The position numbers were made by a program, and so were the translations under genes. From the NCBI GenBank assembly GCA_028873745.1, contig JAPPNT010000220.1, positions 475 to 21,729 on the forward strand: 21,255 nucleotides of DNA, read 5' to 3'. Source of the DNA: Chloroflexota bacterium (GTDB taxonomy: Bacteria; Chloroflexota; Dehalococcoidia; Lucifugimonadales; UBA1127). The stretch's first letter is position 1. The number at the start of each line of letters is the position of its first letter. Below are positions 7,554 to 14,326 of this stretch, piece after piece. The notes below the pieces were generated by a model that was not told where the DNA came from, searched no databases, and saw only the letters and a list, made by a program, of their open reading frames with translations.

Positions 7554-7595
7554 GAGACCGTTCGCCCTCAGATTTCCCTCAGGGCGAACGGTCTC
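7554..7595. repeat. Dispersed palindromic repeat, copy 3 (perfect 15-bp stem)
   Basis: GAGACCGTTCGCCCT (7554-7568) is perfectly inverted at 7581-7595 around a 12-nt loop. The core CCGTTCGCCCTCAGATTTCC is close to the copy near 20303, and the CGTTCGCCCT half is shared with copies at 108 and 6401. It lies 32 bp 3' of the alpha/beta hydrolase stop and would form a strong RNA hairpin at the end of that transcript. No T tract follows, so it is better described as a REP-type element than a classical terminator. Confidence 0.8.
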
Positions 7596-7627
7596 CGCAT
7601 CAGTTACGAATCAGCCGGCCGCAGCCC

Positions 7628-8440
7628 CTACGACGTGCAGAAGTCCAGCACCAGCTTGTTGAACTCGTCCGCCATCTCCGTCGGCACGCCGTGCCCGCAC
7701 TCCAGCACCACGAGCTTTGCGCCGGGGATGTTGGCTGCCGTCGTCTCGCCCATCTCCAGGGCGTTGGTCTGGTCGTCCCTGCCCCAGATGACGAGCGTCG
7801 GTGCCTTGATGTACTTCATGCGCCGGACGGTGTTGTACCGTGGCCGCGTCATCGGGTCGGTCATGTGCTTCATGACCTTCGCGAAGGCCTCCCCGTGCTC
7901 CGGCAGGTCGATCTTCTTGATGAATGTCGCCGCCATCTCCTCGGGGTCGACCGTGCCCTCCGGGTAGCGCCGCTGCATCTGCTCGCGGATCGCCTCCGGT
8001 GCCGGCACCTTGAACTCGACCATGTTCTGCAGCGGCCGCGTCAGCGTCCCGCCGCCGGCCACGTTCACGAGCTTGTTCACGCGGTCCGGGCTCTCGTACG
8101 CCAGCAGCGTGACGATCCACCCGCCCATCGAATGCCCGACGAAGTTGGCCTTGTCGATGCCCTGCAGGTCCATGAACTCGCGCACGTGGTCGACGAGGTA
8201 CGCAAAGGACATCTCCTGGTTGAAGACGTCGCCCAGCCCCCAGTTCAGGCAGTCGATGGCGTAGACGTGCAGCTTCTCCGACAGCGGCCCCATGGCCAGC
8301 GCCCAGTTCTCGCAGCCGCTGTTCCAGCCCGCGCCATGCAGCAGGATGGTGGGATAGCCGGAGCCGGCCTCCCAGTAGCGCGTCTTCCCGTGGCTCATCT
8401 CCAGATACTTTTCCGTCCAGACCTTCGCGACGGTGGTCAT
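7628..8440 (-). CDS. Alpha/beta hydrolase, meta-cleavage-hydrolase-like
   Basis: This 270-residue serine hydrolase has the classical fold: oxyanion-side LLHGAGWN (33-40), nucleophile elbow GHSMGG with Ser104, acid motif WGRDD (219-223) and the catalytic His250 in CGHGVPTE. The order and spacing resemble hydrolases that cleave C-C bonds in aromatic meta-cleavage products, but esterases and epoxide hydrolases share the same plan, so the substrate is open. The start is the ATG at 8440, 22 codons inside the longest frame, because GGAGGAAGG immediately precedes it and because a promoter overlaps the longer version. It sits between the DinB-like gene and the luciferase-like monooxygenase on the same strand, suggesting oxygenation and hydrolysis in one catabolic route (inference). 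Confidence 0.92.
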   Translation of the reverse strand: MTTVAKVWTEKYLEMSHGKTRYWEAGSGYPTILLHGAGWNSGCENWALAMGPLSEKLHVYAIDCLNWGLGDVFNQEMSFAYLVDHVREFMDLQGIDKANFVGHSMGGWIVTLLAYESPDRVNKLVNVAGGGTLTRPLQNMVEFKVPAPEAIREQMQRRYPEGTVDPEEMAATFIKKIDLPEHGEAFAKVMKHMTDPMTRPRYNTVRRMKYIKAPTLVIWGRDDQTNALEMGETTAANIPGAKLVVLECGHGVPTEMADEFNKLVLDFCTS

Positions 8441-8478
8441 ACCTTCCTCCCGGTGTGTACTCCCCTGGGTCTTGCGCA

Positions 8479-8506
8479 ATAATACCCGGACTTGGCCCGA
8501 GTGCAA
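8479..8506 (-). promoter_or_regulatory. Promoter for the alpha/beta hydrolase gene
   Basis: On the minus strand TTGCAC (8506-8501) and TATTAT (8484-8479) are 16 bases apart. The element begins directly after the stop of the DinB-like gene. Transcription from about 8471 would give a leader of about 30 nt with the GGAGG site. This implies the hydrolase can be expressed separately from the DinB-like gene. Confidence 0.45.
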
Positions 8507-8507
8507 A

Positions 8508-9047
8508 CTACGCCCCGAACCACCCCTTCCCCGTGATCAGCCCCCGCAGGTACTCGATCTGCCCCGTGTGCTTCATCGTGTCCGAGCACACGCCCAGGAT
8601 CGAGCGCCACTTGGGCCGGGGCTCCCCGCGGCCGGGCATGTAGTGCACCATCTCCTCGAGCTGCTCCACCGACAGCGAGTTCACCCGCTCGATGAACGTC
8701 GTGTGCGCCGCCTCCGTGTAGCCCCACAGCAGCTCCAGCGGCGGCCGGAACGCGGCCACCTGCTCCGAAGTGTCGCCAATGCCCGTCCGCTCCGCCGGGA
8801 TGCCGAACCGCTCGCACCAGCCGTCGCGGATCCAGACCTGCTCCTCGCCGGTCACCAGGTGCCCCTGCCAGTCCTTCCACCGGTTCATGTGCCACGCCAG
8901 CCACGCGATGTTGTTCGTGTCCTCCGAGGGCTGGTGGAACACCTGCTCGTCCGTCAGCCCGTCGACGGCCCGCTTCAGCGACCCGTTCGCGTAGTCGAGC
9001 AGTATCGTCACGAAGTTCTGAACGGTCGCCGCATTCTGGTCTGCCAT
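8508..9047 (-). CDS. DinB-like four-helix-bundle protein
   Basis: This 179-residue protein matches the DinB/YfiT superfamily of four-helix-bundle proteins, which usually bind a divalent metal and include thiol-dependent transferases. The N-terminal helix (about 7-30), IAWLAWHMNRWKDW with His53, and the C-terminal CSDTMKHTGQIEYLRGL with His160 are visible. In typical members the last motif carries two histidines four residues apart; the first is Asp156 here, so the metal site may be altered. The start is the ATG at 9047 with GGGAGGAG just upstream. No thiol or partner can be named from sequence. It leads the minus-strand series with the alpha/beta hydrolase 67 bp downstream. Confidence 0.85.
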   Translation of the reverse strand: MADQNAATVQNFVTILLDYANGSLKRAVDGLTDEQVFHQPSEDTNNIAWLAWHMNRWKDWQGHLVTGEEQVWIRDGWCERFGIPAERTGIGDTSEQVAAFRPPLELLWGYTEAAHTTFIERVNSLSVEQLEEMVHYMPGRGEPRPKWRSILGVCSDTMKHTGQIEYLRGLITGKGWFGA

Positions 9048-9061
9048 GTTCTCCTCCCGTC

Positions 9062-9097
9062 CCCCTCGTTTCACCGGCGTAAGCCGGTGCCCAGGGG
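9062..9097 (-). terminator. Possible hairpin after the first MFS gene
   Basis: CACCGGC (9072-9078) pairs with GCCGGTG (9083-9089) around GTAA, and an outer CCCCT/AGGGG pairing (9062-9066 with 9093-9097) could extend it across an internal loop. It lies 30 bp beyond the stop at 9127 and just before the DinB-like ribosome binding site. There is no T tract, so attenuation or processing is as likely as termination. Confidence 0.35.
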
Positions 9098-9126
9098 CGC
9101 CTCGCGGCTAATACGAAAACGCACCC

Positions 9127-10407
9127 CTACCCCGCCAGCGTATTGTCGCGTTCGGCGCGAGGAGTGTCCACGCCGTCGTCCGCCGCCATCTCGGCCTGCG
9201 CGCCAAACTCCCTGACGCGCAGCACCGCCGACCGCCGCCACAGCGAGTTCACAATGATCCCTCCGCCCGCGGCCGCCAGCATGACCGGCACGGTCACGAT
9301 GCTGCCCAGCCCGCCGATGAAGAACCCGCCGACAGCCGTGAAGGAGATCGCCAGGCTGTGCAGGCTCACCGCCCGGCCCCGCATGTTCGACGGCGCCGCC
9401 AGTTGGAGGAGGACGCCCAGCGTCAGGTCGTAGACGTTCAGGAAGCCCATAACCGCGCCGGCGAACAGGACCGCGAACGCCAGCGAGTAGGGGAGGGAGG
9501 GCGAGAGTGCAAACCCGATGAGCGCAAGTCCCGCCGCTATTGCGTAGTAGACGATGATGCGCTGTTTGTTGTGTTTGTCGCCCACCGCCGCCATGACCAG
9601 CGTTGCGATGAACATACCCCCGCCGACGCCCGCGTTGATGTAGCCCAACCCCAGGCCTCCCGCCTCCAGCACGTTCTTCGCCATGACCGGCACCATCACC
9701 AGGAAGGAGAAGCCCAGAAACTCCATGACGATGCTCACAGTGAACAGCGTCCGCAGCGCCGTGTTGGACGAGGCGTACTTCAGTCCGTCGATCGTCTGCC
9801 GGATGAGCTGCCCGCCGCTCCCCTCGGTCACCCCCTTGACGCCGATGATGAGCAGGAAGGGCAGCGAGAAGAGGAGGCTGCCCGCTACGAGCGCGTACGC
9901 CGACCACAGGCCCACATAGTCGATCATCGCCCCCGCGAGGATGCTGCCCGCGACCATGACGGGCGTGTTCGCGATGCGCCACAGAGATACGCCGTTCACC
10001 AGCCGCTCCGGCCCCACTAGGTCATACACGAAGCGGTTGGTCGCCGTGAACCGCGTGGCTCGCAGGCACCCCACGAAAAACGCCATGCCGATGGCCATCC
10101 ACAGTTCCATGACGTCGAAATAGACGGCGGCTGCCGCCAGCACCGCCAGCGACGCGCCGAGGATGCCCTCGATCAGCAGCACGTCGCGGCGCTGGAATCG
10201 GTCGGCCAGCGCCCCGGCGAAGGACGAGAACAGCAGCTGCCCGCCGCCGAGGACCAGCGCGTAGATGCCCACCCAGAACTCGGAGTCGTTGGAGAGCTCC
10301 AGCACCAGCCAGCCATGGACGGCCATCCGCACGTTCATGTCCACCGCCGCGAAGGCGCTGTGCACGTAGAAGGCCTTGAAGCCCGGCTGCCGGAACGAGT
10401 GAAACAT
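9127..10407 (-). CDS. MFS transporter (MFS_3, EntS-like exporter)
   Basis: This 426-residue polytopic membrane protein belongs to the major facilitator superfamily, MFS_3 branch, which includes the enterobactin exporter EntS and macrolide exporters. It opens FHSFRQPGFKAFYVHSAFAA (2-21). The loop between helices 2 and 3 carries motif A as GALADRFQRRDVL (65-77), and about twelve hydrophobic segments follow, with GRAVSLHSLAISFTAVGGFF in the C-terminal half. The substrate is unknown; export of a small metabolite or drug is the family role. No clear ribosome binding site precedes the ATG at 10407, so the start is less sure than the gene. It is only distantly like the second MFS gene at 18452. Confidence 0.9.
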   Translation of the reverse strand: MFHSFRQPGFKAFYVHSAFAAVDMNVRMAVHGWLVLELSNDSEFWVGIYALVLGGGQLLFSSFAGALADRFQRRDVLLIEGILGASLAVLAAAAVYFDVMELWMAIGMAFFVGCLRATRFTATNRFVYDLVGPERLVNGVSLWRIANTPVMVAGSILAGAMIDYVGLWSAYALVAGSLLFSLPFLLIIGVKGVTEGSGGQLIRQTIDGLKYASSNTALRTLFTVSIVMEFLGFSFLVMVPVMAKNVLEAGGLGLGYINAGVGGGMFIATLVMAAVGDKHNKQRIIVYYAIAAGLALIGFALSPSLPYSLAFAVLFAGAVMGFLNVYDLTLGVLLQLAAPSNMRGRAVSLHSLAISFTAVGGFFIGGLGSIVTVPVMLAAAGGGIIVNSLWRRSAVLRVREFGAQAEMAADDGVDTPRAERDNTLAG

Positions 10408-10522
10408 GGAGCCGTGGGAAAAGATTCTCAGCGGATCCCCCCGGTGACGAGTCTGCCTTCCATGCTAGCAGAAATGCCGCCGGGGCATAGGAAGCACGGC
10501 ATACGGTGATAGGGGAGTCGGC

Positions 10523-10921
10523 TTAACCTCCGTGTCCCGCCGCCCACTTCCCCTCCACCGCGTACGCTTCCTCCGCGCCCGGCCACGGCGGCATGGTCGC
10601 GATGAGGAACGTGAGCGGCGCCTCGCCCGTGTTGCGGAACTGGAACCGCACGCCCGTCGGGATGTCGAGGCACACCCCCGGCCCCACGGCGAGCACTTCC
10701 TCCGTCGAGCCGTCGCTGCGCCACATCTCGCCCTCGCCGCTCAGGAAGTACCAGACCTCCTCGATGCTGCGGTGCGCCACCGCCCCCGACGTCGCTCCCG
10801 GCGGCAGTGTGAAGTGGTTCAGCTCGCCCCGCTCCCCGCGCATCAGGAAGCGCACCTCGGACCCGTCCGGCGCCGTCGTGTCGACGGCCTCGCCCAGTCG
10901 CTTGTGCCGAAGTTCCGCCAT
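10523..10921 (-). CDS. Small cupin-domain protein
   Basis: This 132-residue single-domain cupin shows motif 1 in AHRSIEEVWYFLSGEGEMWR (His and Glu metal-ligand positions at about residues 49-54) and motif 2 in GPGVCLDIPTGVRFQFRNTG. Cupins of this size bind a metal and act as isomerases, dioxygenases or sugar/metabolite binders. Motif 2 lacks the usual second histidine (DIPTGVRF where P-x-G-x-x-H is common), so metal binding may be incomplete. The start is the ATG at 10921 with GGGGAGG upstream; the reading frame stays open a further 88 codons upstream, but that part overlaps the divergent gene and has no cupin character. It is 115 bp upstream of the MFS gene on the same strand. Confidence 0.88.
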   Translation of the reverse strand: MAELRHKRLGEAVDTTAPDGSEVRFLMRGERGELNHFTLPPGATSGAVAHRSIEEVWYFLSGEGEMWRSDGSTEEVLAVGPGVCLDIPTGVRFQFRNTGEAPLTFLIATMPPWPGAEEAYAVEGKWAAGHGG

Positions 10922-10999
10922 GCCTCGCCTCCCCAAATGGTCTACACCCCTGACACGAACTCTTTGCTCATCCGCCCGAAGCCTCTCTACCCTCCCCGG

Positions 11000-11011
11000 C
11001 AAGGAGGTGAC
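11000..11011 (+). promoter_or_regulatory. Near-perfect ribosome binding site
   Basis: AAGGAGGTGA is an almost full complement of the 16S rRNA 3' end and lies directly before the ATG at 11013. It decides the start of the small plus-strand gene over the longer open frame that extends back to 10593 through the cupin gene. Confidence 0.75.
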
Positions 11012-11012
11012 C

Positions 11013-11384
11013 ATGGTACTCGCAAATGACCTGTCACAAGAGGAAGTCGAAGCCGCCTTGAAGGAAGCCATGAACGTCGTGGCCGCCCCCGCCGAGGCCA
11101 GGCCTCGCCGCCGGCGCGTCGTGAGGAGGCGTCCCGGCGCCCCATTGGGCAACCGGAATGCGCTCAAGCACGGCCTGTACGCCAAGTCTTTGACCCCGGA
11201 GGAGCTTGCCCTTCTCCCGCGGGCCAGAGCAATCTCTGGGCTTGATGAGGAGGTCGCGGTGATGCGCCTGAAGATCGCTGAACTCCTGGCCGATCACGAT
11301 GGGAGATTTAACCTGCTGTTGCGTTCCTTTGGGCGCCTTACGCAGATGGTCCGGGCTAACCACATGATGCGGAACGGACGTTAA
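11013..11384 (+). CDS. Small basic protein with GAPxGNxNAxKHG motif, function unknown
   Basis: This 123-residue protein has a predicted amphipathic N-terminal helix, a highly basic patch RPRRRRVVRRRPG (about 30-42), the motif GAPLGNRNALKHGLYAK (42-58) and a helical C-terminal half ending LTQMVRANHMMRNGR. Short proteins with the GAPxGNxNAxKHG motif recur in environmental genomes, Chloroflexota included, often as lone hypothetical genes; some small phage-terminase-like proteins carry a similar motif (from memory). The basic patch suggests nucleic-acid binding, but no function is established. The perfect ribosome binding site argues it is truly translated. It diverges from the cupin gene and faces fhs tail to tail, with palindromes in the 126-bp gap. 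It could be a mobile-element remnant. Confidence 0.75.
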   Translation: MVLANDLSQEEVEAALKEAMNVVAAPAEARPRRRRVVRRRPGAPLGNRNALKHGLYAKSLTPEELALLPRARAISGLDEEVAVMRLKIAELLADHDGRFNLLLRSFGRLTQMVRANHMMRNGR

Positions 11385-11388
11385 CAGA

Positions 11389-11451
11389 TACGAATTGTTT
11401 CGTAGATCGCGACGTACTTTCGTAGCTGGAAAGAGGGCTTCAAGCTACGAA
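11389..11451. repeat. Two TACGAA/TTCGTA palindromes in tandem
   Basis: TACGAA (11389-11394) pairs with TTCGTA (11399-11404) over a 4-nt loop. A second, larger inverted repeat pairs TTCGTAGCT (11419-11427) with AGCTACGAA (11443-11451) over 15 nt. TACGAATTG also occurs as a direct repeat at the outer ends of the pair (11389 and 11446). The segment begins 5 bp after the stop of the small GAPxGN gene and is more AT-rich than its surroundings. It may be the transcript end of that gene, a protein-binding site or the edge of a small mobile element. Confidence 0.6.
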
Positions 11452-11470
11452 TTGATCTCCGGGAACAATT

Positions 11471-11508
11471 CCTCCGCCCGGACGGCCATCCAACCATCCG
11501 GGCGGAGG
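11471..11508 (-). terminator. Intrinsic-terminator-like hairpin after fhs
   Basis: CCTCCGCCCGGA (11471-11482) is perfectly inverted at 11497-11508, a 12-bp stem with a 14-nt loop. It lies 3 bp beyond the fhs stop at 11511. On the minus strand the stem is followed by AATTGTTCC, a weak T-containing tail. It could also serve the convergent small plus-strand gene. Confidence 0.7.
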
Positions 11509-11510
11509 CC

Positions 11511-13133
11511 CTACAGGTCCAGGATGTTGCCCTTCGCGTCCACGTCCAGCGCGCGCGGCGACCCCGGCAGCCCGGGCATCGTGACGATGCTCCCGGCGAT
11601 GGGGTAGATGAACCCCGCGCCCACGGACGCGCGCACGTCGTTGATCTCGAAGGTGTACCCCGACGGCCGCCCGCGCAGCGACGCCTGGTGCGAGATGGAC
11701 GCGTTGGTCTTGGCCATGCACACCGGCAGCGCGCCCCAGCCGTTGGCCTCGAACCCGCGAAGCGTCCGCTGCGCCGCTGCGCTCCAGCTCACGTTTTCGG
11801 CGTTGTAGACGGTCTTCGCCAGCGCCAGCACCTTGTCCTGGATGGAGGCGTCCTCCGGGTAGAAGTAGCTGATCTCCGGCTGCGGGCCCTCCGTCGCCTG
11901 TATGAGCGCCTCGGCCAGCTCGATGCCGCCGGCCCCGCCCTCGCCGAAGACCCGGCTCTCGACGGCCGCGAAGGCCCCCGCGTCCTCGCAGCCGCGCTTG
12001 ACGATGTCCATCTCGGCCTGCGTGTCCGTCGGGAAGTAGTTGACGGCCACCACCACCGGCAGCCCCGTCGCCCGCACCACGCCGATGAGGTGGGTCAGGT
12101 TCTCCATGCCGCGCCGCACCGCGTCCTCGTCCGGCGTCTCCAGGTCGCGCACCGCCACGCCGCCGTGGTACTTGACGGCCCGTACCGTCGCGACGAGGAC
12201 CGCCGCGCTCGGCTCCAGCCCGTTGAAGCGTGCCTTGATGTGCATGAACTTCTCGAAGCCCAGGTCCGCGCCGAAGCCCGCCTCGGACAGCACGTAGTCC
12301 GCGTACCCCAGCGCCAGCCGGTCGCCGACGACCGAGCTGCACCCGTGCGCGATGTTTCCAAAGGGCCCCGCGTGCACGATGACCGGCTGCCCCTCCGTCG
12401 TTTGCACCAGGTTCGGCAGGATGGCGTGCCGCAGCAGTGACATCAGCGACCCGACGGCGTTCACGTCCGACGCCGTGACCGGCGCGTTCTCCTCCGTGTA
12501 CCCGACGACGATGCGGCTCAGCCGCTCCCGCAGGTTGTCCAGGTCGCGGCTCAGCGCCAGCACCGCCATGATTTCCGACGCCGTCACGATATCGAAGCCC
12601 GACTCCCGCAGCGGCGCGTTGGCCGAGCCGCCAAGCCCCGTGACGATGCTCCGAAGCGCCCGGTCCTCGACGTCGGTGACCCGCCGCCAGGAGATGCGCT
12701 CGGGCCGGAACCCGGGCACCTGCGCCCGCTGCGCCGCGTTGTCCGTCAGCGCCGCCAGCAGGTTGTGCGCCGACCCGACGGCGTGGGCGTCGCCGGTGAA
12801 GTGGATGTTGACCTCGTCCTGCGGCTCCACCAGCGAGAGCCCGCCGCCCGTGCCGCCGCCCTTGATGCCGAAGATCGGCCCCAGCGACGGCTCCCGCAGC
12901 GTCGCCACCACGTTCTTGCCCAGCCGCCCCAGCGCCTGCGTCAGGCCGACGGTCGTCGTCGTCTTACCCTCGCCCGCCGGCGTGGGCGTGATGCCCGTGA
13001 CGACCACCATCTTGCCCCGCTTGCCGTCCTCGCGGATGGCGTCGAGGGGGATCTTCGCCTTGTAGTGCCCCTGCGGGATGAGGGCTGCCGGGTCCAGCCC
13101 CAGGCTCTCGGCGATTTCCGCGATTGGCTTCAT
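11511..13133 (-). CDS. fhs: Formate-tetrahydrofolate ligase
   Basis: This 540-residue protein is formate-THF ligase (10-formyl-THF synthetase), which joins formate to tetrahydrofolate with ATP in the cytosol. Diagnostic features are IAESLGLDPAALIPQGHYKAKI near the N-terminus, the P-loop TPTPAGEGKTTTTVGLTQAL (49-68), GGTGGGLS, the NIHFTGDAHAVGSAHNLLAAL block and the C-terminal ITMPGLPGSP-like VTMPGLPGSPRAL. Length is near the usual 550-560. The start is the ATG at 13133 with GGAGGAG upstream; the 18 extra in-frame codons have no family similarity. It is divergent from metF, placing both one-carbon steps around one control region. The enzymes linking 10-formyl-THF to methylene-THF (FolD or Fch/MtdA types) are not in the window. 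Confidence 0.97.
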   Translation of the reverse strand: MKPIAEIAESLGLDPAALIPQGHYKAKIPLDAIREDGKRGKMVVVTGITPTPAGEGKTTTTVGLTQALGRLGKNVVATLREPSLGPIFGIKGGGTGGGLSLVEPQDEVNIHFTGDAHAVGSAHNLLAALTDNAAQRAQVPGFRPERISWRRVTDVEDRALRSIVTGLGGSANAPLRESGFDIVTASEIMAVLALSRDLDNLRERLSRIVVGYTEENAPVTASDVNAVGSLMSLLRHAILPNLVQTTEGQPVIVHAGPFGNIAHGCSSVVGDRLALGYADYVLSEAGFGADLGFEKFMHIKARFNGLEPSAAVLVATVRAVKYHGGVAVRDLETPDEDAVRRGMENLTHLIGVVRATGLPVVVAVNYFPTDTQAEMDIVKRGCEDAGAFAAVESRVFGEGGAGGIELAEALIQATEGPQPEISYFYPEDASIQDKVLALAKTVYNAENVSWSAAAQRTLRGFEANGWGALPVCMAKTNASISHQASLRGRPSGYTFEINDVRASVGAGFIYPIAGSIVTMPGLPGSPRALDVDAKGNILDL

Positions 13134-13250
13134 GCTGCTCCTCCAATGTCGGCGGCCTCGGCGCACGGACCGGTCAATCCCATGCAAGCCGCTCTAGGCC
13201 TCGTTCAGATTCCCTGTGATTTCCCCTTGACGCGGGTACCCACAAGCCCC

Positions 13251-13280
13251 ATGATAGGGCCGCGCGCATTATTCTGACCA
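13251..13280 (-). promoter_or_regulatory. Possible promoter for fhs
   Basis: On the minus strand TGGTCA (13280-13275) and TATCAT (13256-13251) are 18 bases apart, a moderate sigma70 match. Transcription from about 13244 would give a long leader of about 110 nt before the ATG. The leader contains short complementary stretches (GGCCT/AGGCC, GCGGC/GCCGC) but no riboswitch I can recognise. Confidence 0.35.
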
Positions 13281-13297
13281 GCGCAGGTAACCAGGCG

Positions 13298-13326
13298 TTT
13301 ATATACCGCAACGTGTATGTTACAAT
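13298..13326 (+). promoter_or_regulatory. Extended -10 promoter for the metF operon
   Basis: TGTTACAAT (13318-13326) is an extended -10 element with hexamer TACAAT. TTTATA at 13298-13303 can act as a weak -35 with a 17-base spacer. Transcription from about 13333 gives a leader of about 59 nt carrying the GAGGGGAG ribosome binding site. The fhs promoter is back to back on the other strand, so one regulator bound between them could set both units. Confidence 0.5.
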
Positions 13327-13391
13327 GCCCTCGCAGCCGTGACCATGCCTGCGTCTTCAAGACGCCGTCATGCTAAACGAGGGGAGAACGC

Positions 13392-14270
13392 ATGAGCAAT
13401 CTCAAGGACAAGCTGACTGGCGGTACGTTTGCCGTCACCGCCGAGTTGAGCCCGCCCAAGGGCACCAACCTCGACTCCCTCTATGAGAAGGCTGACCTGC
13501 TCAAGGACAAGGTCACCGCGTTCAACCTCACCGACTCCTACACCGCCAAGATGGCGATGGTCCCCCTCGCCGCCGCCCGCCTCCTCCTCGACCGCGGCGT
13601 CGAGAGCATCCTGCAGCTCACCTGCCGCGACCGCAACCGCATCGCCCTGCAGGCCGACCTGCTCGGCGCGGGCGCGATGGGCATCTGCAACGTCGTCTGC
13701 ATGGGCGGCGACCCGCCCACCATCGGCGACCATCCCGAGGCCAAGCCCGTCTTCGACTTCGACGCCGTCGGCCTGCTCGGCGCCGTCAAGTCGCTGACCG
13801 AGGGCGCCGACATCAACGGCAACGCCCTCCGCGGCACGCCGGAGTTCTTCGCCGGCGCCGTCGCCAACCCCGGCGCCGACGACCTCGACTTCGAGCTCAG
13901 CCGCGTGCAGCTGAAGATCGACGCCGGCGCCCAGTTCTTCCAGACCCAGGCCGTCTACGACCCGGCGGACTACGAGGCCTACGCCGAGGCCACCGCGGAC
14001 ATGGGCGTGCCCATGCTCCCCAGCATCATCATGCTCAAGTCCGCCGACATGGCCCGCTTCCTGAACGAGAAGGTTCCCGGCATCACCGTGCCGGAGGCCA
14101 TCATCAACGACATGGAGAAGGCGGAGACGCCGGAGGAGCGCTCGCAGGTCAGCGTGCAGATCGCGGCCCGCACCATTCGCGGGCTGCAGGGCATGTGCCA
14201 GGGCGTGCACCTCATCGCGGCGGGCTGGGAGTCCAGGCTGCCGAAGGTGCTGGAGGAAGCCGGCCTCTGA
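13392..14270 (+). CDS. metF: Methylenetetrahydrofolate reductase
   Basis: This 292-residue TIM-barrel flavoprotein interconverts 5,10-methylene-THF and 5-methyl-THF. The catalytic Glu is Glu18 in TAELSPPKG. LTCRDRNRIAL (76-86), the FAD/folate-site GGDPP (105-109), and FFQTQAVYD with Gln186 (182-190) follow the family pattern. Length matches bacterial MetF. CRDRN in place of the E. coli-style variant is usual in MetF of Firmicutes, Chloroflexota and acetogens (from memory). The ATG follows GAGGGGAG at good spacing. It is the first gene of a three-gene plus-strand operon with a SAM-methyltransferase-like protein (56-bp gap) and a homocysteine methyltransferase. No MetV-like zinc protein is beside it. 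Confidence 0.95.
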   Translation: MSNLKDKLTGGTFAVTAELSPPKGTNLDSLYEKADLLKDKVTAFNLTDSYTAKMAMVPLAAARLLLDRGVESILQLTCRDRNRIALQADLLGAGAMGICNVVCMGGDPPTIGDHPEAKPVFDFDAVGLLGAVKSLTEGADINGNALRGTPEFFAGAVANPGADDLDFELSRVQLKIDAGAQFFQTQAVYDPADYEAYAEATADMGVPMLPSIIMLKSADMARFLNEKVPGITVPEAIINDMEKAETPEERSQVSVQIAARTIRGLQGMCQGVHLIAAGWESRLPKVLEEAGL

Positions 14271-14326
14271 GGAGGCCGCAGCCTCTAAAGTGGCCGAGAG
14301 ACCGCAGGGGGAGGACATCGGACGCA

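Noticed and set aside
10922..11185. N-terminal extension of the cupin protein
   Set aside because: The extra 88 codons are antisense to the small plus-strand gene and lack similarity to cupins; a good ribosome binding site precedes the ATG at 10921.
13134..13250. Possible ZTP (pfl) or THF riboswitch in the fhs leader
   Set aside because: The leader is long and fhs is a frequent ZTP-riboswitch target, but I could not find the conserved pfl 3' core or a THF-riboswitch pattern. A covariance-model search would be decisive.
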